A stretch of 64,000 nucleotides of DNA, taken from NCBI GenBank assembly GCA_020638465.1, contig JACKIM010000001.1, positions 959,501-1,023,500 on the forward strand, written 5' to 3'. Shown one piece after another: positions 1 through 9,353 of the stretch. A model generated the notes under the pieces. It was given only the letters and a program-made list of their open reading frames with translations. It had not been told where the DNA came from and made no database searches. How positions within the stretch are numbered: position 1 is the stretch's first letter; each line of letters starts with the position of its first letter. A program made the position numbers and the translations under genes. The stretch comes from Geminicoccaceae bacterium. Lineage in GTDB: Bacteria; Pseudomonadota; Alphaproteobacteria; Geminicoccales; Geminicoccaceae.

Positions 1-51
1 TGCCTCCTGTTGTTTTCGAGCCTGGGAGGAAGATCGCGACCGGCCGGATAC

Positions 52-933
52 TCAGTCCTTCAGCGAGCCGAGTGTCAGGCCGCGCACGAGATGCTTTTGC
101 ACCAGCATGATGAAGATGAAGCTCGGCACGAGGGCCGCACTCCCCAACGCCGTGATCAACCCCCACTCGGTGCCCGTGGAAGTGACGAACGTGGTGATCT
201 TGACCGGAATCGTCCGGATGCTCGTGGTGAGCAGGAGCGAGATGAGGAACTCCGTCCAGGAGAAGATGAAGCAGAGCACCGCCGTCGCCGCCAGCCCGCC
301 CTTGACCAGCGGCAGCACGACCATGCGGAAGACCTGAAACCGCGTGGCGCCGTCCAGCATCGCCGATTCGTCGAGCTCCACCGGCACGTCGTCGAAGAAG
401 CTCTTCAAGAGCAGCACCGCCAGCGGCAGGTTGATCAGCGTATGCGCCAGGATCAGCCCGAGATGGCTGTCGCGCAGCCCCATGTCGCGGAAGATGAAGA
501 ACAACGGGATCGCCACAGCAATGGGCGGCATCATCCTTTGCGCCAGCACGAAGAAGACCATGTGGTCCTTTCCGGGTATCGGAAACCGCGAAAGGGCGAA
601 CGCCGCGAGCGTCGCCAGCAACAGGGCGCAGAAGGTCGAACCGATGGCAACGATCAGGCTGTCGTAGATCGACGTCAGCGAATAATAGGACGATGCGCCG
701 CCCGTCTGCCCGCCGACGCCGCCTTCGAGATTGATGCGCGACTTGCCGCCGATGGTGACCTCGTAGTTCTCCACCGTCGGCTGGAAATCGGCATAGACCG
801 GCGGTTGGGCAAAGATCGCGGTATAGGGCTTGAACGAGGCCAGCACCCACCAGAAAAGCGGAAAGATGAAAACCAGCACGACAAACCAGGCCAGGATATC
901 GCGCAGTATCACTTTCGAAGCATGTCCCGGCAT
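52..933 (-). CDS. Carbohydrate ABC transporter permease (MalG-like)
   Basis: This is an inner-membrane permease half of a binding-protein-dependent sugar-type ABC importer. The 293-residue product has six likely membrane segments and the cytoplasmic EAA loop that docks the ATPase (ELDESAMLDGATRFQVF, around residue 190), as in MalG-type permeases. Its ATG overlaps the stop of the upstream permease by one base (TGATG), so the two are translationally coupled. The ATPase and binding protein are not in this window and may lie beyond its left edge. The transported substrate cannot be read from the sequence; sugars, polyols and glycerol phosphates are all handled by this family. Confidence 0.88.
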   Translation of the reverse strand: MPGHASKVILRDILAWFVVLVFIFPLFWWVLASFKPYTAIFAQPPVYADFQPTVENYEVTIGGKSRINLEGGVGGQTGGASSYYSLTSIYDSLIVAIGSTFCALLLATLAAFALSRFPIPGKDHMVFFVLAQRMMPPIAVAIPLFFIFRDMGLRDSHLGLILAHTLINLPLAVLLLKSFFDDVPVELDESAMLDGATRFQVFRMVVLPLVKGGLAATAVLCFIFSWTEFLISLLLTTSIRTIPVKITTFVTSTGTEWGLITALGSAALVPSFIFIMLVQKHLVRGLTLGSLKD

Positions 934-1847
934 CAGAACTTCACCCTGAAAATCTTGATGAAGGCAAAGCAGATCACGTTCAGCATGATGAGCGTGAGCA
1001 GGCTCAGCGTCGCCGCATAGGGAAAGTTGGCCACACCGAATACCCTGCCGGCATAGAAACTGAGCGTCTCGGTCGCCGTTCCGGGACCTCCCGACGTCAT
1101 CGCGAAGATATAGTCATAGATGCGATACAGGTCGATCGTGCGGATCAGGACCGCCGTTGCGATGACCCGGCTGAGCATGGGCAGGGTCAGATGACGCAAC
1201 GTCTGCCACCAGTTGGCACCATCGATGGCCGCCGCCTCGAACGGTTCCTTCGGCAACGCACGAAGACCGGCCATCAGGATCAGCACCATGAACGGCGTCC
1301 ACTGCCAGATATCGGCTGCCATCACGCCCCAGAGGGCCATGGAGGTGCTGGCAAGGATGGGATTGTCCGGATCGACCAGTCCCATCTCCTTGAGATAATA
1401 GGACAGTACGCCGAACTGGCCATCCTCCATGAGCAGGAACATCATGCCCGTGACAGCAGGCGGAACCACCAGAGGCAGGGTCATCAGGGCGCGAAGGAGC
1501 CCGTATCCGCGCCGTTCGCAATCGAGCAGCATCGCGATCGCCATGCCCAGCACGACCTGGATGACAAGACATATCAGCGTGTACTCGATCGTCACGACCA
1601 GCGAATCGATGAAGCGATCATCGGAAAACGCCTTGATCCAGTTCTCGGCACCAATGAACTTGTAGTCCCGCAGCCCGGGAACCTTGCCCTGGGTACTGAG
1701 CCATATCGAATAGATCAAAGGATAGATGCCAAACGCGATAATCATCGCGAACATCGGTGCCAGCCATGGAAACGGATGATCGCCGCTCAGGAATTTCGGC
1801 ATCCACGGACGACGCGACTCAACAGCACCCTGATATGGAACCGCCAC
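933..1847 (-). CDS. Carbohydrate ABC transporter permease (MalF-like)
   Basis: This is the partner permease of the downstream MalG-like protein. The 304-residue product has about six membrane helices and the EAA motif EPFEAAAIDGANWWQTL (around residue 205). It starts with GTG at 1847, supported by a strong ribosome binding site (GGGAGGA) directly upstream. A glutathione transferase gene lies upstream on the same strand, which is an unusual neighbour for an importer, and no periplasmic binding protein is found next to it here. The family assignment is firm and the substrate is unknown. Confidence 0.88.
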   Translation of the reverse strand: MAVPYQGAVESRRPWMPKFLSGDHPFPWLAPMFAMIIAFGIYPLIYSIWLSTQGKVPGLRDYKFIGAENWIKAFSDDRFIDSLVVTIEYTLICLVIQVVLGMAIAMLLDCERRGYGLLRALMTLPLVVPPAVTGMMFLLMEDGQFGVLSYYLKEMGLVDPDNPILASTSMALWGVMAADIWQWTPFMVLILMAGLRALPKEPFEAAAIDGANWWQTLRHLTLPMLSRVIATAVLIRTIDLYRIYDYIFAMTSGGPGTATETLSFYAGRVFGVANFPYAATLSLLTLIMLNVICFAFIKIFRVKF

Positions 1848-1931
1848 CGTTCCTCCCTCGTATCAATCTGGATTCGGTATCGGCAGAAATTTTGTTTCGT
1901 TGCGTTACAATTGTTCAAACCACTGCCGCTG

Positions 1932-2579
1932 TCAAGCTCCCATACGGGCATACCACGAGCGGAGCGGATCATCGCCGGATAGCAGGGACACCTTCGAAAC
2001 GGCTCCGGCCCAGTCGAACGCGCCGGCGAGGATGAAGTCGGCAAAACCGGGCCGGTCACCACAGATGCAGGGAGACTGGCGCAGGGTCATCCGCGCCGGT
2101 TCGAGGGCCTTTTGCAGGGCAGGTATCGCCGCCTCGCCCTGATGGAACTCCTCCAGCGTGCAACCGAAGCGTTGCTCGCGGGTCTCGCGGAAATAGACCT
2201 GGTCTCCGGGTGTCAGGGCCCGGTGGATGTCGAGAATCACGATGCGAAGAATGAGGGGATGAATGACGGAGTCCACCCAGTTCCGGAACGCGCCGGTGAG
2301 CGCGCGCGCCTGCTCGCCCTCCATCAGCGGAGGTTCAGGGTAAACCTCGTCGAGATAGCAGGCGATGTCCCAGCTGTCGGTGATCGTGCGCTCGCCATCG
2401 GTCAGGATCGGGACCAGCTTCTGGCCACTGAATGCAATCCGGTCCTTGTCGGTGAAACGGATCGGCACGATTTCCGCATCGAGCCCCTTGGCCGCAAGAG
2501 CCCGTCGGATGCGGTTGCAGTATGGACTGAAGCGGCACCGGGGATCGGCACCGGTAAGGTCGTAGAGACGTCGGGCCAT
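1932..2579 (-). CDS. Glutathione S-transferase family protein (LigE/beta-etherase-like)
   Basis: The 215-residue protein has an N-terminal thioredoxin-like half (YDLTGADPRCRFSPYCNRIR, then VPIL and DSWDIACYLDE, the glutathione-binding loop) and an all-helical C-terminal half. The N-terminal pattern resembles the beta-etherase LigE/LigF and related bacterial GSTs, but it need not cleave lignin ethers. The ATG at 2579 is preferred over the one at 2585 because the AGGAAG ribosome binding site then sits at a normal distance. It is divergent from the glutathione-dependent formaldehyde dehydrogenase at 2731, so both genes share a 150-base promoter region. That suggests a common glutathione theme, but this is inference. 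Confidence 0.82.
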   Translation of the reverse strand: MARRLYDLTGADPRCRFSPYCNRIRRALAAKGLDAEIVPIRFTDKDRIAFSGQKLVPILTDGERTITDSWDIACYLDEVYPEPPLMEGEQARALTGAFRNWVDSVIHPLILRIVILDIHRALTPGDQVYFRETREQRFGCTLEEFHQGEAAIPALQKALEPARMTLRQSPCICGDRPGFADFILAGAFDWAGAVSKVSLLSGDDPLRSWYARMGA

Positions 2580-2730
2580 GGTCATCTTCCTTTTCAGATC
2601 GGGGCGGGCCGATGAGGCACCGGGGACGTCGCCAACGCAAGTGAAATGACTTCTTGCATATTGCCAGCCCCATGCCCATCCGCCACCTTACCGGGCACCT
2701 GAGGACCGGCGAATACGGGAGTACGAGAGG

Positions 2731-3843
<1,113 letters not shown>

Positions 3844-3886
3844 TCGGCGATATCCGACGCCGAGGGAAGATCCCGCCACTGGCCGC

Positions 3887-3922
3887 AAGAAAGGACATCG
3901 CCCCTGCGCGGTGTCCTTTCTT
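3887..3922 (+). terminator. Intrinsic-type terminator after frmA
   Basis: A perfect 11-base inverted repeat (AAGAAAGGACA at 3887-3897, TGTCCTTTCTT at 3912-3922) flanks a 14-base loop, 44 bases after the frmA stop. The T-rich right arm can act as the U tract. The next gene is convergent, so the hairpin may serve both directions. Confidence 0.65.
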
Positions 3923-4017
3923 CATGGAACCCTTTCGGCAGGTCTCGTGACAGCCGCCAGGATGGCCGGGAACTTCCGAACGGTTCGCGTTCGAGCCGGC
4001 CCGCATCCGGGCCTGAC

Positions 4018-5097
4018 CTACCTGGCCTGGGTGAGCCCGCCGGCTACGGCCTGCGCGAACGCTCTCGTGCCAGTGGTCCCGCCCAGGTCGCGGGTGCGCA
4101 GTCCTGGAGATGTCAGCGCCGCTTCAAGAGAGGCGTCGATGGCATCCGCAGCCTTCAGGAGTGCCGGGTCATCGTCGCGTTGCCCCATCCAGTTCAGCAG
4201 CATGACGGCGGAGCCGATCAGCGAGGAGGGGTTGGCGATGTCCTGCCCGGCAATGTCGGGAGCGGAGCCGTGCTGGGCCTGTGCCATCGCGGCGTTCTCT
4301 CCCGCGTTGAGAGAGGCTGCAAGACCGAGGCTTCCGGCGAGTTCGGATGCGAGGTCCGAGAGGATATCGCCGAACATGTTGGTGGTGACGATCACGTCAT
4401 ACCGGTCGGGCGACCGGACGAGGTGCGCGCACATCGCGTCGACGATACGTTCATCATAGGTGACATCCGGGTGCTCCGAGGCAACCTTGCGGCAGCACTC
4501 AAGGAACAGTCCGTCGCTTACCCGCATCACGTTGGCCTTGTGCACGGCGGTGACGTGCCTGCCCCGCGTCCCGGCAAGGGCGAAGGCCTCCCGGGCAATC
4601 CGCATCGAGCTGTGCCGGGTAATCCGGCGGAATGCCATGGAGACGTCTTCGGTCACCATGATCTCCCCAGGGCCGGAATGAAGGTTGCGGTCGGCGTAAA
4701 AACCTTCGGTATTTTCCCGGACGATCACCATGTCGAGCGGGATGCCGGCACGCGGTGCGATATTGGCACGGGTCCGGGCGGGACGAATGTTGGCGAAGAG
4801 GTCGAGCCGCTTGCGCAGTTCACCCGAAGGGTTCAGCCCGCCCTCCGCTCGCGGCGGATAGGCGTTGTGGGACACCGGGCCAAGGACGATCCCGTCACAG
4901 GTCCGGATCTCCTCGAAGGAGCTGTCGGGAAAGGTGCTTCCGCTGGCTTCGAGCGCAGCAAACCCGATGTCGATCGTCTTGAACGTCAGGCCGAGCCCGA
5001 AGGCGTCCGAGGCCGCCGCCAGCACGTGGCGTGTCGCTTCGGCGATTTCTGGACCGATGCCGTCACCAGGCAAAAGGGCAAGGGTGCGTTGCGTCAT
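4018..5097 (-). CDS. Isocitrate/isopropylmalate dehydrogenase family protein
   Basis: The 359-residue protein belongs to the beta-decarboxylating dehydrogenase family (LeuB, IcdH, tartrate and homoisocitrate dehydrogenases). It shows the N-terminal LLPGDGIGPEI, the substrate loop VIVRENTEGFY, the catalytic Lys region VHKANVMR and the metal-binding aspartate stretch VTTNMFGDILSDLASEL. RENTEGFY is closer to NAD-isocitrate/homoisocitrate-type enzymes than to classical LeuB. No leuC, leuD or leuA is nearby, so a leucine role is not supported by context. It lies upstream of no obvious partner; the next gene downstream on the same strand is the GST more than 1.4 kb away. The substrate is undetermined. 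Confidence 0.85.
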   Translation of the reverse strand: MTQRTLALLPGDGIGPEIAEATRHVLAAASDAFGLGLTFKTIDIGFAALEASGSTFPDSSFEEIRTCDGIVLGPVSHNAYPPRAEGGLNPSGELRKRLDLFANIRPARTRANIAPRAGIPLDMVIVRENTEGFYADRNLHSGPGEIMVTEDVSMAFRRITRHSSMRIAREAFALAGTRGRHVTAVHKANVMRVSDGLFLECCRKVASEHPDVTYDERIVDAMCAHLVRSPDRYDVIVTTNMFGDILSDLASELAGSLGLAASLNAGENAAMAQAQHGSAPDIAGQDIANPSSLIGSAVMLLNWMGQRDDDPALLKAADAIDASLEAALTSPGLRTRDLGGTTGTRAFAQAVAGGLTQAR

Positions 5098-5320
5098 GGG
5101 AGCGGCCTTCTTTGGTCAATCGGGTTGAGCTGGCAAAGAACGGGCTCATTTTACATCGCGTTGACGGGCATGGCAAAGCCGTGCGGCGTAAGCGATCACC
5201 AAGAGAAGAACGTCGCCCGCAGTTGGTGGGACAATTCAACTTGTTGAAATATCGTTATATTCGCGAAGCGCATTCCGATCGAGGTGCCGGAACGCGCTCC
5301 GCCTTGCAGCCGGCGCAGGA

Positions 5321-7729
5321 TCAGCCGCGCAGGCGATGGCCTTCGGGATCGAACGGTGCAGCCTGGAGTACGCGGGCCGTGTGGGGCAGCCCGAGGAGTG
5401 CGACGGTGACGGAATCGCCGGCCCGGACCATCCCGGCCTTGAGATAGGCAATCGCCAGCGATTTTCCCACCGTGTAGCCATATGCGCCGGAGCTGACCTG
5501 CCCCACTGGGGTTCCATCGACGAGGAATACAGGTTCGCCACCGGTCGCATCGGCCACCGTCGCATCGATTTCAAGCATGGTCATCACGTCGCGCGGTGCG
5601 CGATCGGCAATGGCGAACCAGGCATCACGGTTGAGGAAGTCCTTGTCCCGGTCGATCAGACCGTCGAGACCGGACTCCTGCGGCCAGTATTCGGGCGAAT
5701 AATCGCGCCCCCACGAACCGTAGCCCTTCTCCACGCGGAGGCTCATGAGCGCGCGGCTGCCCACGGGCCCGGCACCGAGGTTCTTCCCGGCATCGAGAAG
5801 GGCTTCGTACAGGGAAGACTGGTCATCGGTACGGCAGTGGAGTTCCCAGCCGAGATCGCCCGTGAATGACACGCGGATGGCCAGGCATTCGATACCCGCC
5901 ACGGTGATCCTTGCCGAGCGGAAGAAGGGAAAGGCGGCATTCGACAGATCGGCGTCGGTCAGACGCCGGAGCAGGTCGCGGGCGAGCGGGCCGGCGACGT
6001 TGAAGCCGCACATGGCTTCGGTCAGGCTTTCGAAGACGGTTCCGTCCGGCAGCGGCAAGGCACGGAAGAAGCGCTGGTGAAAGCGCTCGGCCATGCCCGA
6101 ACCGATCACCCAAAACTCCGCTTCGCCCAGCCGGGTCACCGTGAAATCGCCGGCGATTCCTCCCCGCTTGCCAATCAGTGGCGTCAGGCAGGAGCGGCCA
6201 ATGCGGGTCGGTATCCTGTTGGCGAACAGGGCGTCCAGCCAGTCTTTCGCACCCGGACCGGAAACGCGGTATTTGGCGAAATTCGAAATATCGATAATTC
6301 CTGCACGCTGGCGCAGCATCCGCGCCTCGCGGCCGACGCTGTCCCACCATGGCTGCCGGGTGAAGCCGGCGCTGTCGGGCGTATCGGCATCGAAATAGAG
6401 GGGATGCTCCCAGCCGTAATTGAGGCCGAAAACCGCGCCAAGCGACTTCTGCCTGTCCCACACGGGACGGGTGCGGACCGGTCGCCCGTCCTCGCGTTCC
6501 TCCGCGGGGAAGTGGATCTTGAAACGATGGGCATACTGGTCGGCCACCCGTGCACGCGTGAAGGCCCTGTCCGCCCAGTGACCGAAGCGGGCCATGTCCC
6601 AGCCGAAAAGGTCGAGCGAGGGCTCGCCCTCCACCATCCACTCCGCCGAGAGCCTTCCCAGGCCGCCGGATTGACTGAAACCGGGGATAATCCCGCAACA
6701 GCAGAAATATCCACGGAGTTCGGGAACCGGTCCCAGCAGTGCGGACGAGTCCGGCGACCAGATCATGGGGCCGTTGATCACCCGCTTGATGCCAGCTTCG
6801 CCCACCGCCGGAACGCGGGCGATCGCGCGCATCATGTTGTCCTCGATGCGTTCCAGATCGTCGGGAAACAGCTCCTGACCGAAATCTGAAGGCGTTCCAT
6901 CCTCGGCCCAGAAACGCATGTCGCGCTCATAGGCGCCAATGAGCAACCCCTTGCCTTCCTGGCGAAGGTAATATTCCCCGTCGCGATCGGCCACCGATGG
7001 CAGGCGGCGATCCAGAGCCGCTATCCCAGCAATGGTCTCGGTAACGAAATACTGGTGTTCGGTGGGAATGAGCGGCAGCCGGATTCCGGCCATCGCCGCC
7101 ACCTCGCGAGCCCATAACCCGGCGGCATTGACGACCCAGGGAGTGCGGATGTCGCCCTTGTCGGTGCGCACGATCCAGCTTCCGTCGGGCTGCGCCTCCG
7201 TGGCGGTCACGGGCGTGAAGCGGTGGATCTCCGCGCCGCGCTGCCGGGCGCCGACCGCATAGGCATTGGTGACGCCCGACGGATCGACATTCCCGCCATC
7301 GGGTTCGAACATGATGCAGCGGATGCCGTCGAAATCGACCAGCGGATGCAGCCTTTCCGCCTCATCCCGGGAGATTTCGCGGAAGTTCATGCCATAGCGG
7401 CGGGCCTTGGCCGCCTGAAGGCGGAGCTGGTATTCGCGGGCTTCGGTCTGCGCGAGGTAGAGGCTGCCGGGCTGGAAGATGCCGCAGCCCTGTCCGGTCT
7501 CGGCTTCCAGTTCCCTGTACAGCGTCATCGTGTAGTGCTGGAGGCGGGAGATGTTGGTCGAATCGTGCAGCCCGTGGATGTTGGCCGCCGCGTGCCAGGT
7601 CGAGCCCGAGGTGAGCTCGGAGCGTTCGAGCAGCACCACGTCGCTCCAGCCGAACTTCGCCAGGTGATAGAGGATCGAACAGCCGATGACGCCGCCACCG
7701 ATGACGACCGCCTGGGCATGAGTGCGCAT
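5321..7729 (-). CDS. Dimethylglycine/sarcosine dehydrogenase-like FAD protein with GcvT domain
   Basis: The 802-residue protein has two parts. Residues 1-370 are a DAO-type FAD oxidoreductase with the dinucleotide motif VVIGGGVIGCSILYHL and the sequence SGSTWHAAAN, whose His matches the covalent FAD site of mammalian dimethylglycine and sarcosine dehydrogenases. Residues 420-800 are a folate-binding GcvT-like aminomethyltransferase domain ending in a C-terminal barrel. Such enzymes oxidise an N-methyl group and pass the one-carbon unit to tetrahydrofolate. The ATG at 7729 has an AAGGGG site; a GTG at 7747 is the alternative. It is the last gene of the 5.3-19.9 kb minus-strand block and follows the MttB homologue by 39 bases. 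The exact amine (dimethylglycine, sarcosine or another) is not decided by sequence. Confidence 0.88.
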   Translation of the reverse strand: MRTHAQAVVIGGGVIGCSILYHLAKFGWSDVVLLERSELTSGSTWHAAANIHGLHDSTNISRLQHYTMTLYRELEAETGQGCGIFQPGSLYLAQTEAREYQLRLQAAKARRYGMNFREISRDEAERLHPLVDFDGIRCIMFEPDGGNVDPSGVTNAYAVGARQRGAEIHRFTPVTATEAQPDGSWIVRTDKGDIRTPWVVNAAGLWAREVAAMAGIRLPLIPTEHQYFVTETIAGIAALDRRLPSVADRDGEYYLRQEGKGLLIGAYERDMRFWAEDGTPSDFGQELFPDDLERIEDNMMRAIARVPAVGEAGIKRVINGPMIWSPDSSALLGPVPELRGYFCCCGIIPGFSQSGGLGRLSAEWMVEGEPSLDLFGWDMARFGHWADRAFTRARVADQYAHRFKIHFPAEEREDGRPVRTRPVWDRQKSLGAVFGLNYGWEHPLYFDADTPDSAGFTRQPWWDSVGREARMLRQRAGIIDISNFAKYRVSGPGAKDWLDALFANRIPTRIGRSCLTPLIGKRGGIAGDFTVTRLGEAEFWVIGSGMAERFHQRFFRALPLPDGTVFESLTEAMCGFNVAGPLARDLLRRLTDADLSNAAFPFFRSARITVAGIECLAIRVSFTGDLGWELHCRTDDQSSLYEALLDAGKNLGAGPVGSRALMSLRVEKGYGSWGRDYSPEYWPQESGLDGLIDRDKDFLNRDAWFAIADRAPRDVMTMLEIDATVADATGGEPVFLVDGTPVGQVSSGAYGYTVGKSLAIAYLKAGMVRAGDSVTVALLGLPHTARVLQAAPFDPEGHRLRG

Positions 7730-7768
7730 GGAAGGCCCCTTGTTCACATTGACCCTGAGTGGATATCC

Positions 7769-9319
7769 CTACGGTTCGCCCGCGCCGATCTCTTCCTTGC
7801 GGCGAGCGACATAGGCATCGAGTTCCTCGGCAATGGCCGGGTCCATCGCCGGTTGTTCGTATTCGTTCAGCGCCTTCTGCCAGATTTCGGTCGCACGGGT
7901 CAGCGCATCCTTCGAGCCGGCCGCCTCCCAGTTGCCATAACTCGACCAGTCCGACAGCATCGGCGCATAGAATGCGGTCTCGTAGCGCTGCAACGTGTGT
8001 TCCGTGCCGAAGAAGTGGCCGCCGGTGGGTACGGAGGCAATGGCATCGAAGCCCAGTTCGTCCTCGTCGAACGACACAGGTCGCATCATCTCCATCATGT
8101 TCTGCAATATCTCCACGTCGAGAACGAGTTTCTCGTAGCTGGCGGTGAGCCCGCCTTCCAGCCAGCCGGCCGCATGATAGATGAGATTGCCACCGCCAAG
8201 GACCGCTCCCCATGTCGCCATCGTCGTCTCGTAGGCCGCCTGCAGGTCGACGGCATTCGACGCATTGGCATTGGATGTGCGATAGGGCAGCCGGTAGCGT
8301 CGGGCAAGCTGCCCGGCGATGATGTTGGCCTTGGTGTTCTCCGGCGTGCCGAAGGCCGGAGCGCCCGACTTCATGTCGACATTGGAGGTGAAGGCGCCAT
8401 ACATGACCGGTGCACCCGGCCTGACCAGCTGGGTGAGGACGACGCCGAACAGGGCCTCGGCATTCTGCTGCGCCAGTGCCGCTGCCAGCGTCACCGGCGT
8501 CATCGCCCCCATCAGCGTGAACGGGGTGATGGCGACGGGCTGGCCATGCCCGGCCATGGCCATAAGACCTTCGGCCATCTCGCCATCGAACAGCCTCGGC
8601 GAATTGACCGAGATGATCGTGGTCACGCCCGGATCCCGTGCCAGCGTCTCGAGATCCACACCGCGGGAGATGGCCATCATGCGGATCCCGTCGACCGCGC
8701 GTCCCCGGCCGATGGCCGTGCAATGGAAGGAAAGATCGCTGTAGGCGATATTCGCGCGATAAGTGTCCAGATGACGATTATTGGCCGGAAGTTCCTGCGG
8801 CGCAGTAACCTGATTGCCGATGATATGAATAGCGTTGAAGTAATGCGCAAGACGAATGAAGTTCTCGTAGTCTTCGAGATTGCCCGTCCGACGTCCCCGC
8901 ACGCAGTCATGAACGTTGGGCGGCCCGGCGACGAGACCGAAGGCCATGTGCCGGCCGCCGATCACGAGCCGTTTCCCGGTTTCACGTCCGGCCAACGTGA
9001 ATTGTGATGGCGTGGTGCGCAGGGCCTCGTTCACGAGATCCTCGCCAAAGCGCACGGTACCCTCGTCGCGCTCGACCTTTGCCCCCGCCGCCTCGAAAAG
9101 ATCAAGAACACGGGAATTCAGGACCCGGATACCGAGATTCCCGAGAATGCGGATCGCTGTCGCATGAATGGCTTCGATCTGTTCCGGACTGGCCAGTTCC
9201 ATGGGATGCAGGGAGTTTTCCACCGAACGCCAGGGCAATTGCGATACCGCACCACCGCGCGCACCCCTGCTCCGGCGTCCACGTTCGCGCCGTCCGCGCG
9301 TGGTTCCGCCATCCGTCAT
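7769..9319 (-). CDS. Trimethylamine methyltransferase (MttB) family protein, non-pyrrolysine
   Basis: The 516-residue protein belongs to the MttB superfamily, whose members move a methyl group from a quaternary or tertiary amine to a corrinoid protein. The frame is open throughout with no internal TAG, so it is a non-pyrrolysine member like the glycine betaine methyltransferase MtgB. Recognisable stretches are ISVNSPRLFDGEMAEGLM, TPFTLMGAMTPVTLAAAL and YHAAGWLEGGLTASYEKLV in the barrel core. The first 20 residues are unusually Arg-rich. The ATG at 9319 is preceded by AGGGGAGA. An MttC-type corrinoid partner and a reactivase are missing from the window. Co-location with a betaine-type ABC importer and a dimethylglycine-dehydrogenase-like gene suggests betaine demethylation (inference). 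Confidence 0.85.
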   Translation of the reverse strand: MTDGGTTRGRRERGRRSRGARGGAVSQLPWRSVENSLHPMELASPEQIEAIHATAIRILGNLGIRVLNSRVLDLFEAAGAKVERDEGTVRFGEDLVNEALRTTPSQFTLAGRETGKRLVIGGRHMAFGLVAGPPNVHDCVRGRRTGNLEDYENFIRLAHYFNAIHIIGNQVTAPQELPANNRHLDTYRANIAYSDLSFHCTAIGRGRAVDGIRMMAISRGVDLETLARDPGVTTIISVNSPRLFDGEMAEGLMAMAGHGQPVAITPFTLMGAMTPVTLAAALAQQNAEALFGVVLTQLVRPGAPVMYGAFTSNVDMKSGAPAFGTPENTKANIIAGQLARRYRLPYRTSNANASNAVDLQAAYETTMATWGAVLGGGNLIYHAAGWLEGGLTASYEKLVLDVEILQNMMEMMRPVSFDEDELGFDAIASVPTGGHFFGTEHTLQRYETAFYAPMLSDWSSYGNWEAAGSKDALTRATEIWQKALNEYEQPAMDPAIAEELDAYVARRKEEIGAGEP

Positions 9320-9353
9320 GGACAATCTCCCCTGCGAGATGTGGTGAAACGGT

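Noticed and set aside
7769..9319. Pyrrolysine-containing trimethylamine methyltransferase
   Set aside because: There is no in-frame TAG within the gene and no pyrrolysine biosynthesis genes are seen.
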